Both the position numbers and the translations under genes were made by a program. Under the pieces are notes generated by a model. It saw nothing but the letters and a program-made list of their open reading frames with translations. It searched no databases and was not told where the DNA came from. A stretch of DNA of 8,557 nucleotides, taken from contig JAEEGN010000298.1 of the NCBI GenBank assembly GCA_016280345.1, forward strand, positions 1-8,557, read 5' to 3'. This document shows positions 1-5,057 of this stretch, piece after piece (the first letter of the stretch is position 1; each line of letters begins with the position of its first letter). This stretch comes from Selenomonadaceae bacterium (GTDB lineage: Bacteria; Bacillota; Negativicutes; Selenomonadales; Selenomonadaceae).

Positions 1-760
1 GTGCCGGAGCCGGTTCCTCCTCCGCCATGCTGCTGTTCATCAGGCTATCTACCATATCCGTCGCAATCTGGATTGGCAGAATCTGCATGATCTCGCTGTC
101 GATGAGACCCTCAACTTCCATGCGGAAGGAGATCTTCACCACCGGCTCGTCGTTGGAGACAATCTCCGTCACCTTCGACTCTGAGCCCAGATCGATGAGA
201 TTCACCTTTGGCGGCGAGATATCGATCTTCTTGTTGAACATCGTCGACAGCGATGTCGAGACCGCGCCCATCATCTGGTTCATGGCCTCGCCCACGGCAC
301 TCATATGGATCTCGTTGAGATCCTCCGGCGGATTCGTGCCGTCACCGCCCATCATCAGATCGGCGATGATACAGGCGTCCTGCGCTTGGATGGCCAACAC
401 GTTATTGCCGTTTATGCCGACCGTATAACCGACCTCGACGATCAAATACGGCATCGGGTAGCTATCCCGGATGAAATCCATCGTCGCCACCGAGACCGTC
501 GGCGTCGTGATTGAGACTTTATGCCCCAGGAGAACCGACAACGTCGTTGCCGCGCTGCCCATTGAGATATTACCAATCTCACCCAGCGCGTCCTTCTGCA
601 TATCGGAGAGCGGGTCCTCGACCGACAGCGCTGCCGGGCCTGACGCTTCCTCCGCCGGTGGGGCGTCGCCCTCCGCAGGCGCGCCATCCGCCGGCGGGGT
701 GATGCCGCCGCCGTTCAACAACGCATCGATTTCCTCCTGAGAAATCATATCGTCACTCAT
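1..760 (-). CDS. fliY: Flagellar motor switch phosphatase FliY (CheC-FliN fusion), C-terminus cut by window edge
   Basis: FliY is a C-ring protein at the cytoplasmic base of the motor. It dephosphorylates CheY-P and, through a C-terminal FliN/SpoA domain, forms part of the switch. Only the first 253 residues are here; the SpoA domain would lie beyond base 1. Residues 6-12 (ISQEEID) resemble the CheY-P-binding N-terminal peptide also seen in FliM. Two CheC-type active sites are intact: D57-x3-E61-x2-N64 (in DALGEIGN) and S154-x3-E158-x2-N161 (in SAVGEAMN), so phosphatase activity is predicted. A Pro/Ala/Glu-rich linker (about 17-45) joins peptide and phosphatase module. I chose ATG at 760, giving MSDDMISQEE, which overlaps the fliM stop by 8 nt. 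An in-frame ATG at 772 has a GGAGG only 3 nt upstream and cannot be excluded. Identity is very likely; the exact start is uncertain. Confidence 0.95.
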   Translation of the reverse strand, partial: MSDDMISQEEIDALLNGGGITPPADGAPAEGDAPPAEEASGPAALSVEDPLSDMQKDALGEIGNISMGSAATTLSVLLGHKVSITTPTVSVATMDFIRDSYPMPYLIVEVGYTVGINGNNVLAIQAQDACIIADLMMGGDGTNPPEDLNEIHMSAVGEAMNQMMGAVSTSLSTMFNKKIDISPPKVNLIDLGSESKVTEIVSNDEPVVKISFRMEVEGLIDSEIMQILPIQIATDMVDSLMNSSMAEEEPAPA

Positions 761-1757
761 CTGATTCGTCATCTCCCTCCGGAGCTATCCGCGTTATCTG
801 AACGGCAGCCCGTTTTCCGAACGTACCCGGCCGGCAGAAGAATTTCCGCTTCTTGCCTACAATGCAGGGCAGTTCATCCTTTACCTTGGTGTCAAGCTGC
901 AGGACATCCCCGAAGCCAAGCGTCAGGAATTCCCGGATGGATATATCGATCTTCCCCAGCTCGATGATCAGCGGCACCTTGGTCTTCGCGATCTTCTGCT
1001 GGATGATCTCCACCTGCTCCGGCTTGCTCTCCTTGGCAACTGAAGCCGCGACCCAGAACGTCGTCGTCAGCTTCGACATGATAGGCTCCAGGACCAGGTA
1101 AGGGATACAAATATTCATGAAGCCTTCGACATCGCCGATCATAATCTTCAGCGTGATGATGACCACCATATCGCTCGGCGGCACGATCTGCACGAACGCC
1201 GGATTCGACTCCATCGCCTCCAGGCGCGGCTTCATCTTCACCACATTATCCCATGCTTCACGTAAATTATCAATAGCCTTGGCAAAGGTTCGCCGCATGA
1301 CCGCTTCCTCGATCTCGGTCAGACCCCGGGGCTTGATCGTATTCGCTCCCGTCCCGCCGAAAACGCGGTCGATGATGGAAAACGCGATGCTCGTATTGAG
1401 CTCCATGATGATATTGCCCTTGAGCGGCGGCGCTGCCAGAACTCCTATGACGCTCGGATCCGCCAGGGACTGTATGAATTCCTGATATGTCAGCTGCTCC
1501 ACGGAGGCAACCTCGATATCGACCAGGCTGCGAAGATTGGTGGACAGATAGGTATTCAGCATGCGCCCGAAATTCTCGTGCAGCATCTGCAACGTCCGTA
1601 TCTGGTCCTTGGAGAACTTATCCGGCCGCTTGAAATCATACGTCTTGACCTTTTTCTGGTCTTCTTCCGTCTTGATTTCTTCCGCCGATACCGAGCCATC
1701 CGACAAAGCCGACAGCAGCTTGTCTATCTCAGACTGGGAAAGTACGTCATCTGCCAA
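753..1757 (-). CDS. fliM: Flagellar motor switch protein FliM, TTG start
   Basis: FliM is the C-ring protein that binds CheY-P, contacts FliG and FliN/FliY, and flips motor rotation. The 334-residue length is typical. Residues 6-18 (LSQSEIDKLLSAL) are the CheY-P-binding peptide. The CheC-like middle domain spans roughly 45-230 and includes VFGGTG, the FliG-facing GG turn. A SpoA/FliMN_C domain occupies about 256-325 (IELGKIDISIREFLTLGFGD). The tail is acidic (EGDDESDE). The start codon is TTG. It lies 10 nt after a perfect AGGAGG (1768-1773) and puts the conserved peptide at the extreme N-terminus, while the next in-frame Met would delete that peptide. The gene sits 39 nt after fliL and overlaps the start of fliY, so FliM and FliY are probably translationally coupled, which suits their joint assembly in the C-ring. 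Identity is very secure. Confidence 0.98.
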   Translation of the reverse strand: MADDVLSQSEIDKLLSALSDGSVSAEEIKTEEDQKKVKTYDFKRPDKFSKDQIRTLQMLHENFGRMLNTYLSTNLRSLVDIEVASVEQLTYQEFIQSLADPSVIGVLAAPPLKGNIIMELNTSIAFSIIDRVFGGTGANTIKPRGLTEIEEAVMRRTFAKAIDNLREAWDNVVKMKPRLEAMESNPAFVQIVPPSDMVVIITLKIMIGDVEGFMNICIPYLVLEPIMSKLTTTFWVAASVAKESKPEQVEIIQQKIAKTKVPLIIELGKIDISIREFLTLGFGDVLQLDTKVKDELPCIVGKKRKFFCRPGTFGKRAAVQITRIAPEGDDESDE

Positions 1758-1767
1758 TCTTCACCCG

Positions 1768-1773
1768 CCTCCT
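1768..1773 (-). promoter_or_regulatory. Ribosome binding site of fliM, supports a TTG start
   Basis: AGGAGG reads 1773 to 1768 on the minus strand, 10 nt before the TTG at 1757. No ATG or GTG in frame fits this site, so it decides the non-ATG start. Confidence 0.85.
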
Positions 1774-1796
1774 TCCTACGAGATGGAATGCGCCCG

Positions 1797-2351
1797 TCAT
1801 TGCAGGACGAAGCTTGTGATATACACATTATAGACCGAGCCCTCGCTCAGCTCACGGTTGACCTCAACCTTGATCTTCTCTTTCAGCTGCTCCTGCTTGT
1901 TGGCGTCGTAGCCGTCCAGAGGCTCCGACCGCAGGATCTGGAGCACCGTATCCAGCATCTTCGTCTCGGCAATCGGGTCAAGCTTGCCCTCCTTGTTGAT
2001 ATTCGCCTTCTTGGCGGGATTCATCTCCAACACCAGGCCGATCTTCAGGAAATGGTTCGCCTTCACGCCGCCCACATTCACCAGGAGACCCTCCTTCGGA
2101 TCTCCGAGCTTCACGAAAACACCAGGATCATGGTAACGCGGCCCACTGTTGTCCTCTGCCGCCGAGCTCTTCATCAGCTTCGTGGCCACGAAATACGAGA
2201 TGCCGCCCGCCAGGATCAGGGCCACCAGCACACCAACCGCGATGAAAACGATGATAGGCGGTTTCTTCTTCTTCGGCGCCTCTTCGCCTTCTGCCGCCTC
2301 GCCCTCTACCGGCTCTTTTTCCTCTGCCTCGGGCTTCTTCTCGTCAGCCAT
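1797..2351 (-). CDS. fliL: Flagellar basal body-associated protein FliL
   Basis: FliL is a single-pass inner-membrane protein that encircles or supports the MotA/MotB stator and affects torque and stator stability. From the chosen start it has 184 residues. A short acidic cytoplasmic N-terminus (Glu-rich, ending KKKKPP at about 27-32) is followed by one membrane helix at about 33-55. The extracytoplasmic FliL domain runs to the C-terminus; residues such as FLKIGLVLEM and the ending VYNVYITSFVLQ are typical of the family. The ATG at 2351 (MADEKKPEAE) is preferred because GGGAG lies 10 nt upstream. An in-frame ATG at 2378 would add nine residues but has no ribosome binding site. The gene follows flbD by 67 nt and precedes fliM by 39 nt, the usual Firmicutes order. 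Confidence 0.95.
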   Translation of the reverse strand: MADEKKPEAEEKEPVEGEAAEGEEAPKKKKPPIIVFIAVGVLVALILAGGISYFVATKLMKSSAAEDNSGPRYHDPGVFVKLGDPKEGLLVNVGGVKANHFLKIGLVLEMNPAKKANINKEGKLDPIAETKMLDTVLQILRSEPLDGYDANKQEQLKEKIKVEVNRELSEGSVYNVYITSFVLQ

Positions 2352-2361
2352 TCCAATCACA

Positions 2362-2366
2362 CTCCC
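2362..2366 (-). promoter_or_regulatory. Ribosome binding site of fliL
   Basis: GGGAG reads 2366 to 2362 on the minus strand, 10 nt before the ATG at 2351. The continuation GTGTGAT partly matches the extended anti-Shine-Dalgarno. It favours the 2351 start over the longer form beginning at 2378. Confidence 0.7.
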
Positions 2367-2418
2367 ATACAAAGTCATGTATTCAAACGAAACAAACGCT
2401 TCGTATCATATTCCACAG

Positions 2419-2619
2419 TCAGTATTTATGGAGAGCCCGGCGATACGCCATGACACGGCGTACAACCTCGTCCATCGGCTCGTCCACGATCAGTTTTTTG
2501 CCGCTTACCAGTGTAATCACCGTATCCGGCGTTTCTTCTATCGTTTCAATAATTTCCGCGTTCAGGATGAACACGCCTTTCTTGTTGACTTCAGAGTTGA
2601 ACTTCGTCAGCTTGATCAT
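2419..2619 (-). CDS. flbD: FlbD/SwrD family small flagellar protein
   Basis: This small protein of the FlbD family (Pfam FlbD; YlzI/SwrD in Bacillus subtilis) is encoded between the hook gene and fliL. It is not the Caulobacter transcription factor also called FlbD. In B. subtilis SwrD is known to raise flagellar power for swarming, probably through the stators; the same role here is inferred from homology and position. The chosen product has 66 residues and begins MIKLTKFN, matching the family's usual MIxLTrlN start. The body has NAEIIETIEETPDTVITL followed by GKKLIVDEPMDEVVRRV, also typical. An ATG five codons upstream (2634) lacks a ribosome binding site, whereas GGAG at 2629-2632 sits 9 nt before 2619. 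No signal peptide or membrane segment is visible. Confidence 0.93.
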   Translation of the reverse strand: MIKLTKFNSEVNKKGVFILNAEIIETIEETPDTVITLVSGKKLIVDEPMDEVVRRVMAYRRALHKY

Positions 2620-2628
2620 TAGGCCACG

Positions 2629-2632
2629 CTCC
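2629..2632 (-). promoter_or_regulatory. Ribosome binding site deciding the flbD start
   Basis: GGAG reads 2632 to 2629 on the minus strand, 9 nt before the ATG at 2619, and overlaps the alternative upstream ATG at 2634-2632. It supports the shorter 66-residue FlbD. Confidence 0.65.
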
Positions 2633-2650
2633 ATTCATGAAGCCAGCCGC

Positions 2651-2674
2651 CGGGGAGGGCCCGCGCCCTCCCCG
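2651..2674 (-). other. Strong GC-rich hairpin just downstream of flgE
   Basis: A perfect 10-bp inverted repeat (CGGGGAGGGC / GCCCTCCCCG) surrounds a 4-nt loop, 15 nt after the flgE stop codon and about 30 nt before the flbD start. No run of T follows on the transcribed strand, so it is not a canonical intrinsic terminator. It may instead act as a partial attenuator or as a 3' stabiliser of flgE mRNA. The structure is seen directly; the role is inferred. Confidence 0.7.
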
Positions 2675-2689
2675 TCAGCCGGGAATCTC

Positions 2690-3943
2690 TTACCGCTTCA
2701 GGTTAATCAGCGTCTCCAGCATCTCATCAGAGGTCGTGATGATCTTCGAGTTGGACTGGAATCCGCGCTGGGTGATGATCATGTCGGTGAATTCGTTGGC
2801 CACATCGACGTTCGACATCTCGAGGGCCGACGGCGTGATGGTCACGCCAAAATCCGTAGCCGTCTTGACGTTCGGCTCGCCGGAGTTGTTGGACGTCTGA
2901 TAGAGGCTGTCCCCGATCTTGTTGAGTCCGGCGGCGTTGTTGAACTGGGCCACTGCCACCTGAGCCTCAATCTGGCGGACACCGTTCGTATAGGTGCCGG
3001 TGATGGTGCCGGAGTTGTCGATGGAAACACTCTCCAGGGTGCCGGCGGTATTGCCGTCCGGCGTTCCCATGATGGTATTCATGCCCGAATATTGGGTCAG
3101 TGAGCCTGCTGTTCCCGTAATATTAACTGTAATATCATCAAATTCCCCCGCAGTGGCAGGTTGCACAGTAAAGTCGCCTTCAATGCTTTTCAATGCCCCA
3201 TTCGTCTCAAACTCCAGTTTGATTGCCGTTCCAACCGTAGGAGTATTTATAGTCGGATCTGTCGAAGTGACAGCGCCGCTCCACAAATTCGGCGTCGTAG
3301 CGTCTTTCGTCAATGTCAAAGTAACGTCATGGGTGCCACCCAGGCTGTCCACTAAGGTCACAGTCATCGTCGCGCCCGTTGCCCCTGCCGCCGTATCGGC
3401 GTCAATATTCTTGCTCAGGTCAATCTCTGTTGTAGCGGCAGAATCCATTGGTTTACCCGCCGGAATGACAATGTTGCCCGGTTCTTTCGTTGGATCGATT
3501 TTCGCCTTTGGGCCCGTCCCGTCTGCCATCCAGCCCTGCACAAAGTAGCCATTGCCCGGAATGACGTAGTTACCGGCCGCGTCAAATTCGAAGGCGCCGT
3601 TGCGGGTATAATAATTCTGGGTGCCGTTGTTGACGACAAAAAGGCCGTTGCCGGACATGCAGAGATCGGTGTTCTTGCCGGTGGACTGCACGCTGCCGTT
3701 GGTGAACAACATATCAATGCTGGAAACGCTGGAGCCGAGACCGATCTGCTTGGCGTTGGTACCGCCGCGATTATCCTGCGGGGCGGAGGCGCCGGTCAGC
3801 GTCTGGCTCAGCATATCCACGAATGTGGTCCGGCTCGATTTGAAGCCGGTGGTATTGACGTTCGAGATGTTATTACCGATCACGTCCATACGGGTCTGAT
3901 GGTTTTTCAGGCCAGAGACACCGGAAAATAACGAACGCATCAT
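2690..3943 (-). CDS. flgE: Flagellar hook protein FlgE
   Basis: FlgE polymerises into the hook, the universal joint outside the cell, after export by the flagellar type III system. It has 417 residues, within the family range, and no Sec signal, as expected. The N-terminal rod/hook motif is at about 5-36 (LFSGVSGLKNHQ, then MDVIGNNISNVNTTGFKS). The C-terminal D0 segment (SNVDVANEFTDMIITQRGFQ, then SDEMLETLINLKR) fills about 378-417. The middle (roughly 120-300) is a Thr/Ala/Gly-rich variable surface domain. Start choice: ATG at 3943 or the adjacent ATG at 3940; GGGAG at 3955-3959 lies 11 nt before the first. One cysteine (C95, in TDLCMSGNG) is unusual for an external flagellar protein. The DNA for residues about 195-278 is noticeably poorer in GC than the flanks. 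Inverted repeats flank the gene on both sides. Confidence 0.97.
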   Translation of the reverse strand: MMRSLFSGVSGLKNHQTRMDVIGNNISNVNTTGFKSSRTTFVDMLSQTLTGASAPQDNRGGTNAKQIGLGSSVSSIDMLFTNGSVQSTGKNTDLCMSGNGLFVVNNGTQNYYTRNGAFEFDAAGNYVIPGNGYFVQGWMADGTGPKAKIDPTKEPGNIVIPAGKPMDSAATTEIDLSKNIDADTAAGATGATMTVTLVDSLGGTHDVTLTLTKDATTPNLWSGAVTSTDPTINTPTVGTAIKLEFETNGALKSIEGDFTVQPATAGEFDDITVNITGTAGSLTQYSGMNTIMGTPDGNTAGTLESVSIDNSGTITGTYTNGVRQIEAQVAVAQFNNAAGLNKIGDSLYQTSNNSGEPNVKTATDFGVTITPSALEMSNVDVANEFTDMIITQRGFQSNSKIITTSDEMLETLINLKR

Positions 3944-3975
3944 GATGAATCATACTCCCTTCTGTCTGGTGCAGT

Positions 3976-4001
3976 GGGCCGCTTCAGTCTTTCCGCGGCC
4001 C
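3976..4001 (-). other. Inverted repeat in the leader between the TIGR02530-like gene and flgE
   Basis: A perfect 7-bp stem (GGGCCGC / GCGGCCC) with a 12-nt loop lies in the 82-nt gap before flgE, about 17 nt upstream of the GGGAG ribosome binding site. No T-run follows. It could be a 5' stabiliser or processing site for the hook mRNA. The pairing is seen; the function is inferred. Confidence 0.55.
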
Positions 4002-4025
4002 CTTAGCCTCCTGAAAAGGTCCAGC

Positions 4026-4409
4026 CTAAAGAATAGCTGCACTGTCGATGTTGGTGAAGATGTTTTCCTTCGCGCTTGGTCCGTCCATGGCGGTGATGAC
4101 CGTCTTGTTGGCAACGCTGACGATGAGCGCGACGTCGTTCATATAGATCAGCGACTCCTTCGCGCCCTTCTGCGCCATGCGTTCGACGGTATCATCCAGC
4201 TTCGTGAGGTCCTGCTGGCTGAAATCGATCCGCCGGTCCTGCATTCGCTGCAAAGCGTGCTGGGAAAAGCTGACCTGATTTTCCTCACCGGCGAGGATAT
4301 CAGCGAAGGATGGTTTTTTCTCCGCCGGCGCGTCCGCCGGACGCCCCGGAGCCGAACCGCCTGCCGGCAATATAGGCTGAGGGGACCAGTAGATTCTTGG
4401 ATCAGCCAT
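4026..4409 (-). CDS. Flagellar operon protein, TIGR02530-like, function unknown
   Basis: This 127-residue protein resembles the TIGR02530 family, known only as a conserved protein encoded in flagellar operons of Firmicutes and some other phyla, usually near flgD and flgE. Recognised blocks are FSQHALQRMQDRRI (48-61), SLIYMNDVALIVSV (86-99) with NKTVITAMD (101-109), and the ending NIFTNIDSAAIL. The N-terminal 30 residues are Pro/Ala-rich and probably disordered; they are followed by PSFADILA, similar to FxxIL-type segments of exported hook proteins. No signal peptide or membrane helix is seen, so it is cytoplasmic or a type III export substrate. AGGAGG (4421-4426) lies 11 nt before the ATG. 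The gene begins 19 nt after flgD ends. A role in hook assembly or in FlgD/FlgE export is plausible from position only. Confidence 0.88.
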   Translation of the reverse strand: MADPRIYWSPQPILPAGGSAPGRPADAPAEKKPSFADILAGEENQVSFSQHALQRMQDRRIDFSQQDLTKLDDTVERMAQKGAKESLIYMNDVALIVSVANKTVITAMDGPSAKENIFTNIDSAAIL

Positions 4410-4428
4410 ATTCCTCGCGGCCTCCTGA

Positions 4429-4977
4429 TTAAGATTTCCCTGCTAACTGACCGACCCGGGTGATATCGCCCACCGATACCTGCATGGCCTGACCGTTGAC
4501 GTCGGCGATGATGGTTGGGCTGCCGTCGGTGATACTGACGCCGGTGACGACGCCCTGATAGCTGTTGGTCGAAGTCGTGGCGTTCCCGTTGGCGTCGACG
4601 ATGGCCCTGCCCTGGGCATCGGTATTGACGGTGGTACTCGTCCACTGGATTTCCTTGCCGATCATGGAACTGAGCTGACCCACGAGAACGGAAGTGTCGA
4701 TGTTCGAGACCAGCTTGGCAACGTCAGCCACCGAGCTGTAAACATTCGTCATCTGCTCCAGCGACGAGAACTGGGCTAGCTGCGCCACATATTCGGAATT
4801 GTCCTGCGGGTCCAGCGGGTCCTGATACTGCATCTGGGTGACCAGAAGCTGCAGGAACGCATCCTTGTCCAGGGATTTGTTGGTCCCGGTGGTCGAAATC
4901 TGGTTCGCAGCGTACTCCGCGGCGTTGTAAGTCGTACCGTTGACCTTGATGGTGTTGAGACTGGTACTGTCTGCCAT
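4429..4977 (-). CDS. flgD: Flagellar hook capping protein FlgD
   Basis: FlgD forms the temporary cap on the growing hook and guides FlgE assembly; it is exported by the flagellar type III system. The 182 residues include the conserved N-terminal FlgD block at about 36-76 (LDKDAFLQLLVTQMQYQDPL, then QFSSLEQM). After it comes SMIGKEIQWTS and a small beta-rich region (VVTGVSITDGSPTIIADVNG) ending in VGDITRVG. The product is shorter than the enterobacterial FlgD (about 230 residues), as in many Firmicutes, and seems to carry a reduced Ig/Tudor-like C-terminal part. The start is clear: ATG 7 nt after AGGAGG (4985-4990). It follows fliK by 80 nt and precedes the TIGR02530-like gene by 19 nt. Confidence 0.96.
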   Translation of the reverse strand: MADSTSLNTIKVNGTTYNAAEYAANQISTTGTNKSLDKDAFLQLLVTQMQYQDPLDPQDNSEYVAQLAQFSSLEQMTNVYSSVADVAKLVSNIDTSVLVGQLSSMIGKEIQWTSTTVNTDAQGRAIVDANGNATTSTNSYQGVVTGVSITDGSPTIIADVNGQAMQVSVGDITRVGQLAGKS

Positions 4978-4984
4978 ACGTATT

Positions 4985-4990
4985 CCTCCT
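4985..4990 (-). promoter_or_regulatory. Ribosome binding site of flgD
   Basis: AGGAGG reads 4990 to 4985 within AAAAGGAGGAATA, 7 nt before the flgD ATG. It is one of the strongest sites in the window, consistent with high hook-cap synthesis. Confidence 0.85.
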
Positions 4991-5057
4991 TTTCGTTGAG
5001 ATGAAGTGGTTTTCCTCCCGGAACAGGTCGAAAAGAGCTTCGCGCCGTCCCGGGCAA

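Noticed and set aside
2352..2418. AT-richer 67-nt gap between flbD and fliL considered as an internal promoter (TATGAT near 2407)
   Set aside because: No sigma-A -35 element at a suitable distance and no sigma-D (SigD/FliA) consensus; a single TATGAT-like hexamer is not enough.
1578..2453. 291-codon plus-strand frame spanning fliM, fliL and flbD
   Set aside because: It runs antisense across three recognised genes and the gaps between them and shows no family motif; it is a compositional shadow.
2620..2634. Longer FlbD start at 2634 (MERGLMIKL...)
   Set aside because: No ribosome binding site precedes it; the GGAG that would serve the 2619 start lies inside the extension, and the family normally begins MIxLT.
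2651..2674. Rho-independent terminator ending the transcript after flgE
   Set aside because: The stem is strong, but no T-tract follows on the transcribed strand and flagellar genes continue within 32 nt, so it is reported only as a hairpin.
2994..3548. 184-codon plus-strand frame opposite flgE
   Set aside because: Hydrophobic Val/Pro/Ser composition arises from the complement of Thr/Gly-rich FlgE codons; no domain or ribosome binding site is seen.
5017..5054. Possible hairpin in the fliK-flgD gap (CCCGGGA with TTCCGGG, including one G-U)
   Set aside because: The loop is 24 nt and the inner stem has only four pairs; no T-run follows. It is too weak to call as a regulatory feature.
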